Below are positions 33,101-40,743 of a DNA stretch of 64,000 nt, in pieces. Below the pieces are notes generated by a model. It had not been told where the DNA came from and did not search any database. It was given only the letters and a program-made list of their open reading frames with translations. Positions within the stretch are counted from its first letter, which is position 1, and every line of letters starts with the position of its first letter. The translations under genes were made by a program, and so were the position numbers. Source of the stretch: a virus; IMG/VR virus record IMGVR_UViG_3300030002_000007, positions 1 through 64,000 of that record. One strand, 5' to 3'.

Positions 33101-33195
33101 ACCAGTAAGCGATGCTTGGACTGTTCCCATGACTGGTCACGGCCAAGGGTCAGGTTGTAATCTACGGTGTCAGCTTTGAATCCACGATCAAACAT
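30139..33195 (-). CDS. DNA polymerase, family A, with extra N-terminal domain
   Basis: 1018 aa, longer than Pol I (about 930). An N-terminal domain (residues 1 to about 180) with HRLLVILQTVDTAD and PTHILFSGNLSLIYPVTHP resembles the uracil-DNA-glycosylase-fold domain found on some phage family A polymerases such as that of SPO1. Then a 3'-5' exonuclease (GLDTET at 215-220), and the polymerase core with NPNLQNIPARG, RFDYSAHEVRVWS, KKVIFGVIYLKGA, GANAPIQGFASEIGT and FNRIVHDASYF. It is the likely replicative polymerase. Transcription probably starts at TGTAAATA just upstream, and the ribosome binding site lies in a hairpin. Confidence 0.92.
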   Translation of the reverse strand: MFDRGFKADTVDYNLTLGRDQSWEQSKHRLLVILQTVDTADLKSGRLASTPTLSNCIKYARKFARTWGDIPEFSYAVINFNDAKSFHMRDSARLDVERSFKERTLDLIEKLNPTHILFSGNLSLIYPVTHPVEKNGWVHTIDKRKVTSTLDLARLTEKNGALANLLGFFCRDLSHLLLGKDPCSLKELINKPKYVGTIELFRKMTKLFDKSEYIGLDTETKNLSVYHNKIYTVQLCFDSNPELGFVIPVDHPKSPFTQEERKEIKATLRARLRLKTNIFLTYNGMFDLRVLRTCLNMLIIKAPVWEITAGEHLLDENISSLPSYGFRAGGLAAALCRYGNDHYYTAKFSKGERATCGNVEPNNPDFLEYASMDAVCLLHMRKMQRERASRIKIAGKDWLPYFDNHMRYQMSDTAHQLSHLKQDGSLVSRTYLRSLMAEGSVLDIEIKRLLDELYLHPDVQKANTELLGESGFKSKGLFAKAGAAARWILSLGKTEHKRKLFFDILNLPAISKTKAGADAIDKNYIAYYKDKSLIVSMFGDYQEAAKLLSTYVKGWYRRIRSDLDSSLDSYLRPDYSFFDVDTGRLASKNPNLQNIPARGKLSKIIKAMFRAPIGHLLIRFDYSAHEVRVWSIVSGDKLLAAVFAIGQKLRQRWIKSPTPEMAAEIKRDGDFHLLNVKRFFNKIVDKSSPLRDAVKKVIFGVIYLKGARTLGHDTKEAEIKELRAKLNGMYKRLRDGDRKVQGEIDVVEEQLLALLEEDRSPYAQDIMDKLFAEFSKGKAWIDKMVKMAEEEFYVYSPIGRRRLMLAGLMGDQGITAKQTRRGANAPIQGFASEIGTKASRRIMETYYDQCATLRKMMKLDDWKPSRFRIFFNRIVHDASYFCVPYEMVIPFIHILQWEATYGITKAYADEFGVHFTIEPEIEIEVSSRDDKSYKWDWSIPNLVVNIEKALTDMEDMKKLDMPKAEVMKRIFKPWRSAQVRAYLQEHFPLLNVTDLDEQILTAVKPVYVRKPEPEMEAA

Positions 33196-33197
33196 TT

Positions 33198-33224
33198 AGG
33201 GAACCTCGATGGGTTGTGTTCCCT
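33198..33224 (-). promoter_or_regulatory. Hairpin overlapping polymerase ribosome binding site
   Basis: Minus-strand AGGGAAC and GTTCCCT form a perfect 7-bp stem enclosing a 13-nt loop, ending 2 nt before the polymerase ATG. The GAGG ribosome binding site spans the loop-stem border. The geometry resembles the translational operators of T4 and RB69 polymerase mRNAs, where the polymerase represses its own synthesis. Confidence 0.55.
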
Positions 33225-33226
33225 AG

Positions 33227-33234
33227 TATTTACA
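33227..33234 (-). promoter_or_regulatory. T4-late-like promoter candidate (TGTAAATA)
   Basis: Minus-strand AATGTAAATACTAG, 31 nt before the polymerase ATG. Transcription would start within or at the edge of the leader hairpin. Confidence 0.58.
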
Positions 33235-33238
33235 TTTT

Positions 33239-33469
33239 TCAATCCTGCGTCTTCTTCAGAGCATCCAGGATGGTGTTGCGGATCTCTTGCACCTCCGTAC
33301 TGTGGGGAGTGTTAAGTCCAACGCGCCTACAGAAGTCGTCGATGTTAAGTTCGTCAGGGGTGTAGACACACACGCCTGTCGCCCGGTGCTTCCACAAGCA
33401 CACGCCCCGGCTGAGAGGGCAAGAAGTCACAGCCAATTGTTTGTTGATGATTCCACAGTACGCACCCAC
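33239..33469 (-). CDS. Small Cys-rich protein, 76 aa
   Basis: Start chosen at the GTG at 33469, because CGGAG lies 7 nt upstream. An ATG at 33499 in the same frame lies over the upstream gene. Five cysteines in residues 4-48 (AYCG, SCPLSRGVCLW, GVCVY, FCRR) could bind zinc or an iron-sulfur cluster. The C-terminus is helical. Function unknown. Confidence 0.5.
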   Translation of the reverse strand: MGAYCGIINKQLAVTSCPLSRGVCLWKHRATGVCVYTPDELNIDDFCRRVGLNTPHSTEVQEIRNTILDALKKTQD

Positions 33470-33473
33470 TTTG

Positions 33474-33725
33474 TCACTCCGTCGTTGTTGATGTTGCAAC
33501 TGATACCGAATCTGTTGGCTCCACAGTTTCTAGAGCCTTCTGTGCCAGCGCCTGATCGGTAAAGTCTTGCAGCTTGGCGATAACAAACACGCCCAACTGA
33601 AAGCCCAACCACAACGTCTCCGTCTTAGTGCTGACGTAACCGTTGGGTCCTCGTGATACACTGTACTTCAAGCCATGTGCTTGCACTTCAAACAGTCGGC
33701 GCAGCTGCGCCTCACTCATAGCCAT
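33474..33725 (-). CDS. Hypothetical protein, 83 aa
   Basis: AGGAA precedes the ATG at 33725. Central segment TLWLGFQLGVFVIAKLQDF is hydrophobic and could be buried or membrane-associated. Thr/Ser-rich C-terminus. Function unknown. Confidence 0.5.
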   Translation of the reverse strand: MAMSEAQLRRLFEVQAHGLKYSVSRGPNGYVSTKTETLWLGFQLGVFVIAKLQDFTDQALAQKALETVEPTDSVSVATSTTTE

Positions 33726-33729
33726 ATTT

Positions 33730-34230
33730 TCAGTTCCTCATTTGATTGTAAGTCACCAGCGCTTTGGTCAGATATTGCTTGGCCAGAGCGATGTGGTGAT
33801 CGTTCTGCATGTTCTCCGGACACGCTTCAAGATTGGCGACACCCAACTGCGCGGAGTCTTTCATCACAGTAAGCAGCTGACTGTTCTTGCTGATCGCTGC
33901 TACGATCCCTTCTGTCTGTTGGAGAACTTTGCGTAGGGACGCATCCAGTACCTGAACTTTATTGTCCAGCTTGTGCAATGTATCCTTTACAGCAAGTACA
34001 TCGACGGCAAAATCCTGCATTGTTGAGGAAGGAGCAGTAAGGGTTTCCACTTGTCGCTCGAGCAACGCGATCCGCTCAATGGCAGAGAGGCGTCCGCGCT
34101 CTTCTGCCTCTGCGAACAGTGCGTTAAAGTCCTCGCCACTCAAGACTACATCTGCCACCGCAGGAGGAGTCTTCGCAGGTTCTTCACTTGGTATGGATGT
34201 ATCACCGGTGTTGTCAATGTTAGAGGTCAT
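33730..34230 (-). CDS. Hypothetical coiled-coil protein, 166 aa
   Basis: AAGGAA precedes the ATG at 34230. The first 30 residues are disordered (Ser/Thr/Pro/Glu). Residues about 40-125 have heptad hydrophobic spacing (ERIALLERQVETL, VLAVKDTLHKLDNKVQVLDASLRKVL) indicating a coiled coil. Probably a structural or scaffolding partner. Function unknown. Confidence 0.55.
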   Translation of the reverse strand: MTSNIDNTGDTSIPSEEPAKTPPAVADVVLSGEDFNALFAEAEERGRLSAIERIALLERQVETLTAPSSTMQDFAVDVLAVKDTLHKLDNKVQVLDASLRKVLQQTEGIVAAISKNSQLLTVMKDSAQLGVANLEACPENMQNDHHIALAKQYLTKALVTYNQMRN

Positions 34231-34255
34231 GATGATTCCTTACTTCTTATTGATG

Positions 34256-35272
34256 TTACCTGAGGGAGGATAAAATACGCTTACGCGTAGCTTGGACAGA
34301 AGCCTTCAACTTGTCGGGGACATCCAAACCAGAGACCCACGAATTGAAAAACTCCTTGGTGGAAATTCTGTGATCGATACCGTCTGATGGTAAGTCCTCA
34401 GTAAGGACGGAGGCTAGCTGAGCTTTAGACTGGAAGTTGCGAACGACACAAACATTCAGATGCTTGTAGTCATCTGCAGTGACCTGTGCCCCGTCTTGCA
34501 GAACCAGCTTGACCAGATCGGTGCTCTTCAGATCGTGCGGGATGTCAGAAGCAGTTTGCACCGTGATCGTATGCAGCCGGTACTTCGGCTTGAACGGAAC
34601 ACTGGTGATCTCGAAATCCTGAGGGCCATTGAATTCGATGGAATGGAAAAACTTCTTGGGCTTCTCACCGAAGCACGTCTGGTACAGAGTACCTGAGTAG
34701 TAAGTGTTCCGTACAACTTGGTTCGTATGGATGTGACCCGCGACGGCAACACAGTCACTCTGGTCTCGCTCTTCATTCAATATCTGCCGACCGTTGTCTG
34801 TAGTGGCACCGTAGACGTCGAGGTGACAGACGTTCAAAGCTTTCGGATGGAACTTGTCCCGAGGGAACGGAAGGAAGCGCACAAGAGCGCCGTCGATCTT
34901 AACGTCAGCTCCAGCGAGGTAGATGTGAATGTTCGATCGCTTGGCAACTTCAAACTCACTCACGACTTCCAGCGAGTGTCCGACCTCGGGCGTACGCCCG
35001 ATCGTGTCGTGATTACCGGGGATGATGAAAAATTCAAACTCTTTGTTGCTCAACACCTTTGAAAGCTCGAGCATGCCTGAGTAAGACATGCGTGGGTTCT
35101 CACAGATGTCACCGTAGAAGATAATGTTGCGTACGTTCTGTTGCTCAGCGTATCTGAGAACTCTCTGAACTTCACCACACACCATAGCGTCGTGGTTATC
35201 AATGTACTTGGAGAGGCCACCCAATCCTAGGTGGTCGGTCAAATGAAGGTCGCCAATTCCGAGTGCGCGCAT
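34256..35272 (-). CDS. SbcD/Mre11-like metallophosphoesterase (T4 gp47-like)
   Basis: 338 aa. Nuclease subunit of SbcCD/gp46-gp47 complexes that resects DNA ends for recombination-dependent replication. Metal-binding motifs are GDLHLTD (Asp8, His10), FYGDICEN (Asp55), PGNHDT (Asn87, His88) and a later AGHIHTNQ. Length matches gp47. The expected ATPase partner (SbcC/gp46) is not in this window. It is the first leftward gene after the divergent region, with a TGTAAATT motif 52 nt upstream and TAGGAG before the ATG. Confidence 0.87.
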   Translation of the reverse strand: MRALGIGDLHLTDHLGLGGLSKYIDNHDAMVCGEVQRVLRYAEQQNVRNIIFYGDICENPRMSYSGMLELSKVLSNKEFEFFIIPGNHDTIGRTPEVGHSLEVVSEFEVAKRSNIHIYLAGADVKIDGALVRFLPFPRDKFHPKALNVCHLDVYGATTDNGRQILNEERDQSDCVAVAGHIHTNQVVRNTYYSGTLYQTCFGEKPKKFFHSIEFNGPQDFEITSVPFKPKYRLHTITVQTASDIPHDLKSTDLVKLVLQDGAQVTADDYKHLNVCVVRNFQSKAQLASVLTEDLPSDGIDHRISTKEFFNSWVSGLDVPDKLKASVQATRKRILSSLR

Positions 35273-35323
35273 ATACTGAACTCCTAAATCTTTCTTTGTA
35301 TGAAATTAGAACTGCTCCCTCAG

Positions 35324-35331
35324 AATTTACA
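35324..35331 (-). promoter_or_regulatory. Promoter candidate TGTAAATT
   Basis: Minus-strand TACTGTAAATTCTG, 52 nt before the SbcD-like ATG. One base from TGTAAATA. Its mirror partner at 35816 points rightward. Confidence 0.45.
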
Positions 35332-35520
35332 GTATGAAAGGTTGCGAGAATTCAGTGAGTCTCTGTAATGATGAAGTCCTCTCTTCTATAAAACAAGCCA
35401 GACTGAAAGTGGGTCCGCGCTTGTCCTGACTTGCAGTTGATCCATCGTGTCCGTAGGACATGGACGGATCCGTTCCTCAAACGTAAGGTAGGCTCCATGA
35501 CTCAACTGTTCTTGAACCTA

Positions 35521-35769
35521 GGAAGGGTTTGAGGCTTTAGCCTTCGCTCACCCACACGCTACCTCGAAGGGCGGAGCCCGAAGAGGGTGGGGGAATATCC
35601 GGTGCATTGCTGACTAGAAGGATCCGAACCTAAGAGAGATCCGATCCCTACCGCATCCTCAACCTTTACTGAGAAGCAAGAGCGATCCCTTCCTTACTGA
35701 ACCGACAATTCCCCCCGAGGGCTCCGCCCTCTGTCGGGGTGATCAAAGGCTAAAGCCTCAAACCCTTCC
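35521..35769. repeat. Long inverted-repeat element
   Basis: The outer arms are 35521-35544 and 35746-35769, 24 bp and perfectly complementary, each containing the near-palindrome GGCTTTAGCC. Nested arms are GGGCGGAGCCC (35569-35579) and GGGCTCCGCCC (35719-35729), each also able to form its own hairpin. The right inner arm is extended by CCCCGA and TCGGGG. No target-site duplication flanks the element, so a transposon remnant is less likely than an origin or structured RNA. Confidence 0.85.
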
Positions 35770-35815
35770 ATTATTCTTTTGCGATAGCACTGTGAATGTC
35801 CTAGGATTCAAATAC

Positions 35816-35823
35816 TGTAAATT
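35816..35823 (+). promoter_or_regulatory. Promoter candidate TGTAAATT
   Basis: ACTGTAAATTAG upstream of the rightward helicase genes, a variant of the recurrent 8-mer. Confidence 0.4.
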
Positions 35824-35854
35824 AGGGGAAATGAATTGTTATCCATCCACGTTC

Positions 35855-35860
35855 TATAAT
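35855..35860 (+). promoter_or_regulatory. Perfect sigma70 -10 box TATAAT
   Basis: TATAAT with no convincing -35 box at the right distance (TGAATT 17 bp upstream is poor). About 83 nt before the helicase ATG at 35943. Likely contributes to early rightward transcription. Confidence 0.4.
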
Positions 35861-35942
35861 AAGCAATGACAATTCATTTCATTCATTGATCTCAGTACGA
35901 TTTTGGGGCACAGAACAACACATTTCACAGAGGCGAATAAGC

Positions 35943-38033
35943 ATGAAAAGCACGACTCGTAAACCCCTAGAGAGTAAGGCCAATCCTATCTACTTCGCAG
36001 ACGTGCTTCCAGGTGCAGGGAAGACTCTCTGGGCTATAGAGAAGATGCGAGACTGCATAGACAAGAAGAAGGGCATCATCCTCTACGTGGCACCGACTCA
36101 TGATCTCTTGGACGAAGTCGAGCGGAAGCTAGTCATCAACACTCGTGCTAGTTGTGTCCACCACATTCGCGCTACCAACGATGGCGAGTCAACCTCTGTT
36201 GCTCTCCGCCTGAAGATCGACGGTGGTGTCTCGCGCTACGGTGCTACTATAAAGCCGTGCAGTCCCGGCACTGTATTACTCTGCACTCACGAGACCTTTC
36301 TGTATCTCACCACCGATGTGAACTCTTCCATGTATATCAAACGTAGAGCGGAAGTGAATGTCATCTTCGACGAAGCGCGCAAGTGCGTGCTGTCCGAAAC
36401 GAAATTCTCCTTACCGAGAGATGCCACTTCAGCCTTTCTGGAAACGTTCATCCACAGAGAGGACGCACCTGCGGGTCATGAGTTTGGTCGCGTCCATCTG
36501 AAGAAGGACGTGCTAGACACTGAGGCCTTCGACGCCATCTTCTCTAGGAGCAGCAAGCTCCGGCGTTTCCGTAGTCGCGTGCTTCAGCAGCTAACTGCAA
36601 TCCGTGGAGACTCTAACATTGAGATGTACGCTAGCATCAAGCGCATGGAGGACGCAGAGGACACCGAGTTCCTATTCCAGACTATGCTCGTGCCTCGCCA
36701 CGCCTTCCATGGTTGGAAGAAGGCTGTCCTGCTTGCTGCCTTCTTCAAGAACTCTCAGATGTACCACCTGCTGGCGCAGTACGACGTGTCCTCTTTGCTA
36801 GGGACGACAGACAAGAGTAGTGCTGCTAAGTACGACCAATTGATCCTGTCTGCTGGTGGTGAAGATAAGCTGTGCAAGCTGATCGACATATCCACTAAGG
36901 TGGTTAGGGCTGCAAGGGTCAACGCCATCCTCAAACGCTATAAAGCACTGACCGTCACTTACATCAGCCCCAACACTTCGTTCACTATGTTTCATCTGCG
37001 GAACAGTGTGTTGGTTGGAAATATTGAGCCAGATACTCTAGCCGAGTTCACCTTGGCATACAGAGCGTGGAGTAGGAAGAGAGGGCACGCTCACATCCCT
37101 CTGGCTGCGTCGCTACCTGAGGTCTTCTCAGCCAGCCCTGATCCTGAACTAGTACGCATGTTCAAGCTGCTCAAGATCCACACGGAGTACTCTAGGCTGA
37201 CACCTCTTCGTTACTATGTACGTGCAGCCTTTGGGTTATGTCGACGCTGGTTGTCCCAGCATCGGATGAAAAAAGAAACTATCCCTATGCTGGTGAACAT
37301 CGGCACTACGGAAGGATCTAGCTCCCGCAATCGCCACTGGGTGCAGGACGTGATGAAAGTTGTACCTGATCCTGCAGACAATTTGTTGGAGGTGCCGTTT
37401 GTCAATCATGGCTTGAATAGGTTCAAAGAGTTGAACACTCTTGCCTTCCTCGCTACCCTGAATCCTACACCGACCACGGCTCGATTGTTTCGTCAGCTAT
37501 GCCCGAGTTACAATCCCAAGCTAGACCACACTGTCGATCAGGCGATCCAGACGGCGATGCGCATTTCGATACGCGACACATCCTCACGCACCAAGCCCCT
37601 AGTAGTGGTAACGGACCGTCCGTTGGCCGAAGCAATCGTCGAGCACCTACAGGGTGTGCCGTCCTTAGTTGAACCGCAGTCGATTTTTTCTGAGTTCCCA
37701 AACTTAGATCCATTTTTCTTACCTAGGGAGACGCACGCAGAGAAGAAAGTGAGACTCAAAGCCAATCCCGAGCTCGCAACTAAGATGCGTGCCAAACAAG
37801 CCAATGCTATGGCCCGGTCCCGTGAGCGCAACGCAGAGCAGATAAAGTACATAAAAGAAAACAGTAAATATGTTAGTGCAGTAAACACGTTATCAATAAA
37901 GGTGACTCGCCTGAAGAAAGACGGAAAGCCGTTTGAGAAGCAGAAACTGGAGCTAACTGCCTTGCGTGAGAAAGCTAAAATGGAGAGGAAAGAGTTGATA
38001 GCGGAATTCAAGAAGGGACAGAGCAATGGTTGA
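35943..38033 (+). CDS. Superfamily 2 helicase-like ATPase
   Basis: 696 aa from the ATG at 35943 (GAGG upstream). Walker A PGAGKT (residues 23-28), motif Ia VAPTHDLLDEVE, Walker B FDEA and, much later, motif-V/VI-like segments are less clear. The C-terminal 100 residues are Lys/Glu/Arg-rich and helical. It is the first rightward gene beside the candidate origin, so an origin-binding or unwinding role is conceivable. That role is inferred from position only. A different nucleic-acid ATPase is possible. Confidence 0.6.
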   Translation: MKSTTRKPLESKANPIYFADVLPGAGKTLWAIEKMRDCIDKKKGIILYVAPTHDLLDEVERKLVINTRASCVHHIRATNDGESTSVALRLKIDGGVSRYGATIKPCSPGTVLLCTHETFLYLTTDVNSSMYIKRRAEVNVIFDEARKCVLSETKFSLPRDATSAFLETFIHREDAPAGHEFGRVHLKKDVLDTEAFDAIFSRSSKLRRFRSRVLQQLTAIRGDSNIEMYASIKRMEDAEDTEFLFQTMLVPRHAFHGWKKAVLLAAFFKNSQMYHLLAQYDVSSLLGTTDKSSAAKYDQLILSAGGEDKLCKLIDISTKVVRAARVNAILKRYKALTVTYISPNTSFTMFHLRNSVLVGNIEPDTLAEFTLAYRAWSRKRGHAHIPLAASLPEVFSASPDPELVRMFKLLKIHTEYSRLTPLRYYVRAAFGLCRRWLSQHRMKKETIPMLVNIGTTEGSSSRNRHWVQDVMKVVPDPADNLLEVPFVNHGLNRFKELNTLAFLATLNPTPTTARLFRQLCPSYNPKLDHTVDQAIQTAMRISIRDTSSRTKPLVVVTDRPLAEAIVEHLQGVPSLVEPQSIFSEFPNLDPFFLPRETHAEKKVRLKANPELATKMRAKQANAMARSRERNAEQIKYIKENSKYVSAVNTLSIKVTRLKKDGKPFEKQKLELTALREKAKMERKELIAEFKKGQSNG

Positions 38034-39549
38034 GAAAAAGAAGAGACCCAAGGAAGACCTAGACTTCTGGATCGACTACGAAGCCGCGGTCTCTGCGCTT
38101 AACGAGGCGGGCGTTCCAGACACCGTTGGATTCGTGCGTCTGTCTCTGTGGGACAGGATTGCATACTACGGCGCCTTGCAAGTGGCCAAAGCTCAAGGGA
38201 GGATTCCTTCTCCTCCCTCTCCAATACTCCACGCGAAGCCGATGGATCTTCAAGTCCTTCCCGCCGACGTGCCTGAAGAGAAGAAAGCATTTGAGCTGAC
38301 TGACGGGCAAGCCACAGCGTGGAAGAAGCTGAAGCGTTTCGTTGCCTCGAAAGAAGACAAGGATGACTTCTTTGTTCTCCGTGGGTTCGCTGGTACAGGC
38401 AAGACGTTCCTCCTCCAGATGCTGAAGGACCTCAACCTCTACAACATTCTCTACACCGCACCGACGAACAAGGCAGCGAAGGTGCTGTCGTCTATGCTCG
38501 AAGTGCAAGCGAAGACGATCTACTCCGCGTTGGGCATTCGCATGGAGTCTGAGGATGATACGGTCGTCCTGAAGTATCCTGATCGACTGCCAGCGAATCT
38601 TCGCAACTGTGTCTTGGTCATTGACGAAGCCTCGATGGTCGGCCAGCAGCTATTGGACTTCATCAAGCGTGCCCAGTACGAACTCAACCTGAAGGTGATC
38701 TTCGTCGGTGATCCAGCACAGCTAAGGCCAGTAGGCGAAGATCGTTCATACGCTTGGGCTGTGACGGACAGGAAAGAGAATCGTGCCTTGCTCACGGAGG
38801 TCAAGCGAAACGACGCACAGCTCTTGGTTCTAGCAACCGCTCTGCGTCAGTGCTTGCGTACTCGACAGTACGACTTCGACGTTGCCGACTACGTGGATGG
38901 CGAGCAGGTGAAGCAAGTGTCACAGAAGGAACTCGAACGGATGATGGACGGTGATCCGGACACTCGAGTCTTGGCATGGCGCAACAAGACAGTCACTCGG
39001 TACAATCGAATCATCCGTAAGCGGTTAGGGTTCACCGAAGAGTTCTGCATCGGCGACCTACTGTTGCTCGCGGGTCCGATGAATGAGTACGATGCTCAGG
39101 GAGAGCCTGTATTGATTGGCAACACAGACGACGAGCTGACAGTGACGCAAGCCATACTCGACTACGTCACAGTGCAGGAAGTGCAGATCGAGATATGGAA
39201 GCTGACATGCAACCTAGACGGATTGACCAAGACGTTGAGGATTGCAACCGACAAGGGGCACGCAGCTCTAGCACCTCTGCTCTCTCGCATGGCAGCGAAG
39301 GCCCGGAAATTCGACAAGACCAAATCATCTATCGGTCAAGTTACGTGGAAGGACTTCTGGCGAGTGAAGAACACCTTCCATCGTGTTCGGTATGGCTGGG
39401 CATTGACCGCACACCGTGCCCAAGGTTCAACGATGAAGCGCGTGCTAGTTGATCAGGCAGACATCCTCGCTAACAGGGAGACAGCAGAAGCCTTCCAGTG
39501 CCTCTATGTCACCAGTACTCGACCCTCTCACGAAATCGTTTTCAACTAA
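38026..39549 (+). CDS. Dda/RecD2-like superfamily 1 helicase
   Basis: 507 aa. 5'-3' DNA helicase of the SF1B type. Walker A GFAGTGKT (residues 120-127), motif Ia TAPTNKAAKVL, Walker B LVIDEASMV, motif III VGDPAQLRPV, and the C-terminal GWALTAHRAQGSTMKRVLV (motifs V/VI region). T4 Dda helps origin initiation and branch migration. The N-terminal 110 residues are an unrecognised extension. Overlaps the preceding helicase by 8 bp and is clearly cotranscribed with it. Confidence 0.87.
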   Translation: MVEKKKRPKEDLDFWIDYEAAVSALNEAGVPDTVGFVRLSLWDRIAYYGALQVAKAQGRIPSPPSPILHAKPMDLQVLPADVPEEKKAFELTDGQATAWKKLKRFVASKEDKDDFFVLRGFAGTGKTFLLQMLKDLNLYNILYTAPTNKAAKVLSSMLEVQAKTIYSALGIRMESEDDTVVLKYPDRLPANLRNCVLVIDEASMVGQQLLDFIKRAQYELNLKVIFVGDPAQLRPVGEDRSYAWAVTDRKENRALLTEVKRNDAQLLVLATALRQCLRTRQYDFDVADYVDGEQVKQVSQKELERMMDGDPDTRVLAWRNKTVTRYNRIIRKRLGFTEEFCIGDLLLLAGPMNEYDAQGEPVLIGNTDDELTVTQAILDYVTVQEVQIEIWKLTCNLDGLTKTLRIATDKGHAALAPLLSRMAAKARKFDKTKSSIGQVTWKDFWRVKNTFHRVRYGWALTAHRAQGSTMKRVLVDQADILANRETAEAFQCLYVTSTRPSHEIVFN

Positions 39550-39562
39550 AGAAGGGATGCAT

Positions 39563-39964
39563 ATGTTTTCAGCAATATGGAATGGGATACTCGATCATGT
39601 CTATCGTAACAGATTCACAGCTGCAGTGCAGGCAGCAGAGCACGAACTCATGGAGCTTCAGGCTGAACTGAGAGAGGTCAAGGAAAGACACAAGCTGCTG
39701 TCTGCTGCGATCCAAAGTCTAGAGCAGGCTGATGCGAATTTCGCCATTGCCTTCTCTGCGATGAATGCCTTCTCTATTGAACGCATCCCTCGCTGTACTA
39801 TAGAGGGGGCGACTGCCGAAAGCTACGGAGTCCCCTGCAAGTCTGTCGTCGGTTATTTCTTCAAAGACGAAGTGCGCGAGTGGATGTTCACTTGCAGCCT
39901 CGCCACCCATCAACGACTCGTTCTCGAATTCAAGGAGTATCAAGCAGCTAAAACCAAGAACTAA
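39563..39964 (+). CDS. Hypothetical coiled-coil protein, 133 aa
   Basis: Start taken at the ATG at 39563, 6 nt after GAAGGG. An ATG at 39557 is too close to it. Residues about 15-55 form a coiled coil (AAEHELMELQAELREVKERH). The C-terminal half is alpha/beta with two Cys residues. Function unknown. Confidence 0.55.
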   Translation: MFSAIWNGILDHVYRNRFTAAVQAAEHELMELQAELREVKERHKLLSAAIQSLEQADANFAIAFSAMNAFSIERIPRCTIEGATAESYGVPCKSVVGYFFKDEVREWMFTCSLATHQRLVLEFKEYQAAKTKN

Positions 39965-39969
39965 CCTGT

Positions 39970-39977
39970 TGTAAATA
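39970..39977 (+). promoter_or_regulatory. T4-late-like promoter candidate (TGTAAATA)
   Basis: GTTGTAAATATC in a 74-bp intergenic gap, about 62 nt before the ATG at 40039. Confidence 0.58.
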
Positions 39978-40038
39978 TCGCATGGAATGGTTAGCGCGAC
40001 CATTCATCACTTACAAACCTCATGAGGAGCACAAAAGC

Positions 40039-40722
40039 ATGGCAATAAAATACCTTGGCATTGAAGAGCTAGAAACCGGAGCGGCCACCGATCCGATTTG
40101 GGCAATCAACACAGCCTCCAGTTCGGAGATCGGAGTGTCCGGTGAAGTGCATATCGGCATCCCGAAGATCAACGGCTCGAAGATCGATCCCCTGCACATT
40201 CCGCAAACCTGGTTGGCAATCGAACTGACGCGCACCATTCCGCGTAGCCAACTTCTGCATGCGTCCGAATTCCGGACGGCCATCGACAACCAGCTCATTC
40301 AGTGCGTGAGCGCGAAGAGCGCAGCGTCGATCAATTCGCAAGAAGGTGCAGACGAAGAGCGTAGTCGATTGGCCGAGTTCCGTCGGCATGTTCGCGCAGC
40401 GGGTGCCGCTCGTACGCTGGGCAAAGGCATTGGCGAGATCAAGATGGTGACGGTCGGCAATGGGGCAGATGACGATGCAGACGGCGAGACGCAAGTCATC
40501 GGCGGTGGCGAGGATGACGAAGAGGACAGCCCGAAGAAAGGTTTGACGGCCGGCTTCCTCACGTTCGCGGAACGCCTCCCGTCCAAGAGCGACATCGTGG
40601 TGTTGAACGAGATCAAGAGCCGTCGCACCTTCTCACGTAAGGAGATGGTCTACCTGCAGACGCTTCTGAAGGACAAGCCGAAAACGCACGCGGCGATCTC
40701 GAAGCAGCTCAAGAGCAAGTAA
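40039..40722 (+). CDS. Hypothetical protein with acidic insert, 227 aa
   Basis: ATG at 40039 with GAGGAG upstream. An open frame upstream of this ATG overlaps the promoter-like motif and is not expected to be translated. The N-terminal 100 residues are mostly beta with a conserved-looking TWLAIELTRTIPRS. An acidic Gly/Asp linker (GADDDADGETQVIGGGEDDE) precedes a helical basic C-terminus. Its own promoter and a strong terminator make it a single-gene, probably abundant, product. Function unknown. Confidence 0.62.
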   Translation: MAIKYLGIEELETGAATDPIWAINTASSSEIGVSGEVHIGIPKINGSKIDPLHIPQTWLAIELTRTIPRSQLLHASEFRTAIDNQLIQCVSAKSAASINSQEGADEERSRLAEFRRHVRAAGAARTLGKGIGEIKMVTVGNGADDDADGETQVIGGGEDDEEDSPKKGLTAGFLTFAERLPSKSDIVVLNEIKSRRTFSRKEMVYLQTLLKDKPKTHAAISKQLKSK

Positions 40723-40743
40723 AGTTTACTGGCACGCGTAGTC

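Larger units (their letters stand above)
35273..35942. other. Divergent intergenic region, candidate origin or RNA locus
   Basis: 670 bp between the outermost leftward and rightward genes. No convincing gene is present. It holds promoter-like sequences for both directions, a perfect 24-bp inverted repeat about 200 bp apart, a nested GC-rich inverted repeat, and several local hairpins. Divergent transcription, dense symmetry and a helicase gene on one side and a recombination nuclease on the other fit a replication origin. A structured non-coding RNA is the main alternative. Confidence 0.5.

Noticed and set aside
35353-35499. 48-codon minus-strand frame in the divergent region
   Set aside because: No ribosome binding site before its ATG, and composition unlike the neighbouring genes. 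It covers a hairpin-rich region more likely to be regulatory.
35521-35769. Transposable element with terminal inverted repeats
   Set aside because: No coding content and no flanking target-site duplication. Arms are internally palindromic, which fits origin or RNA structure better.
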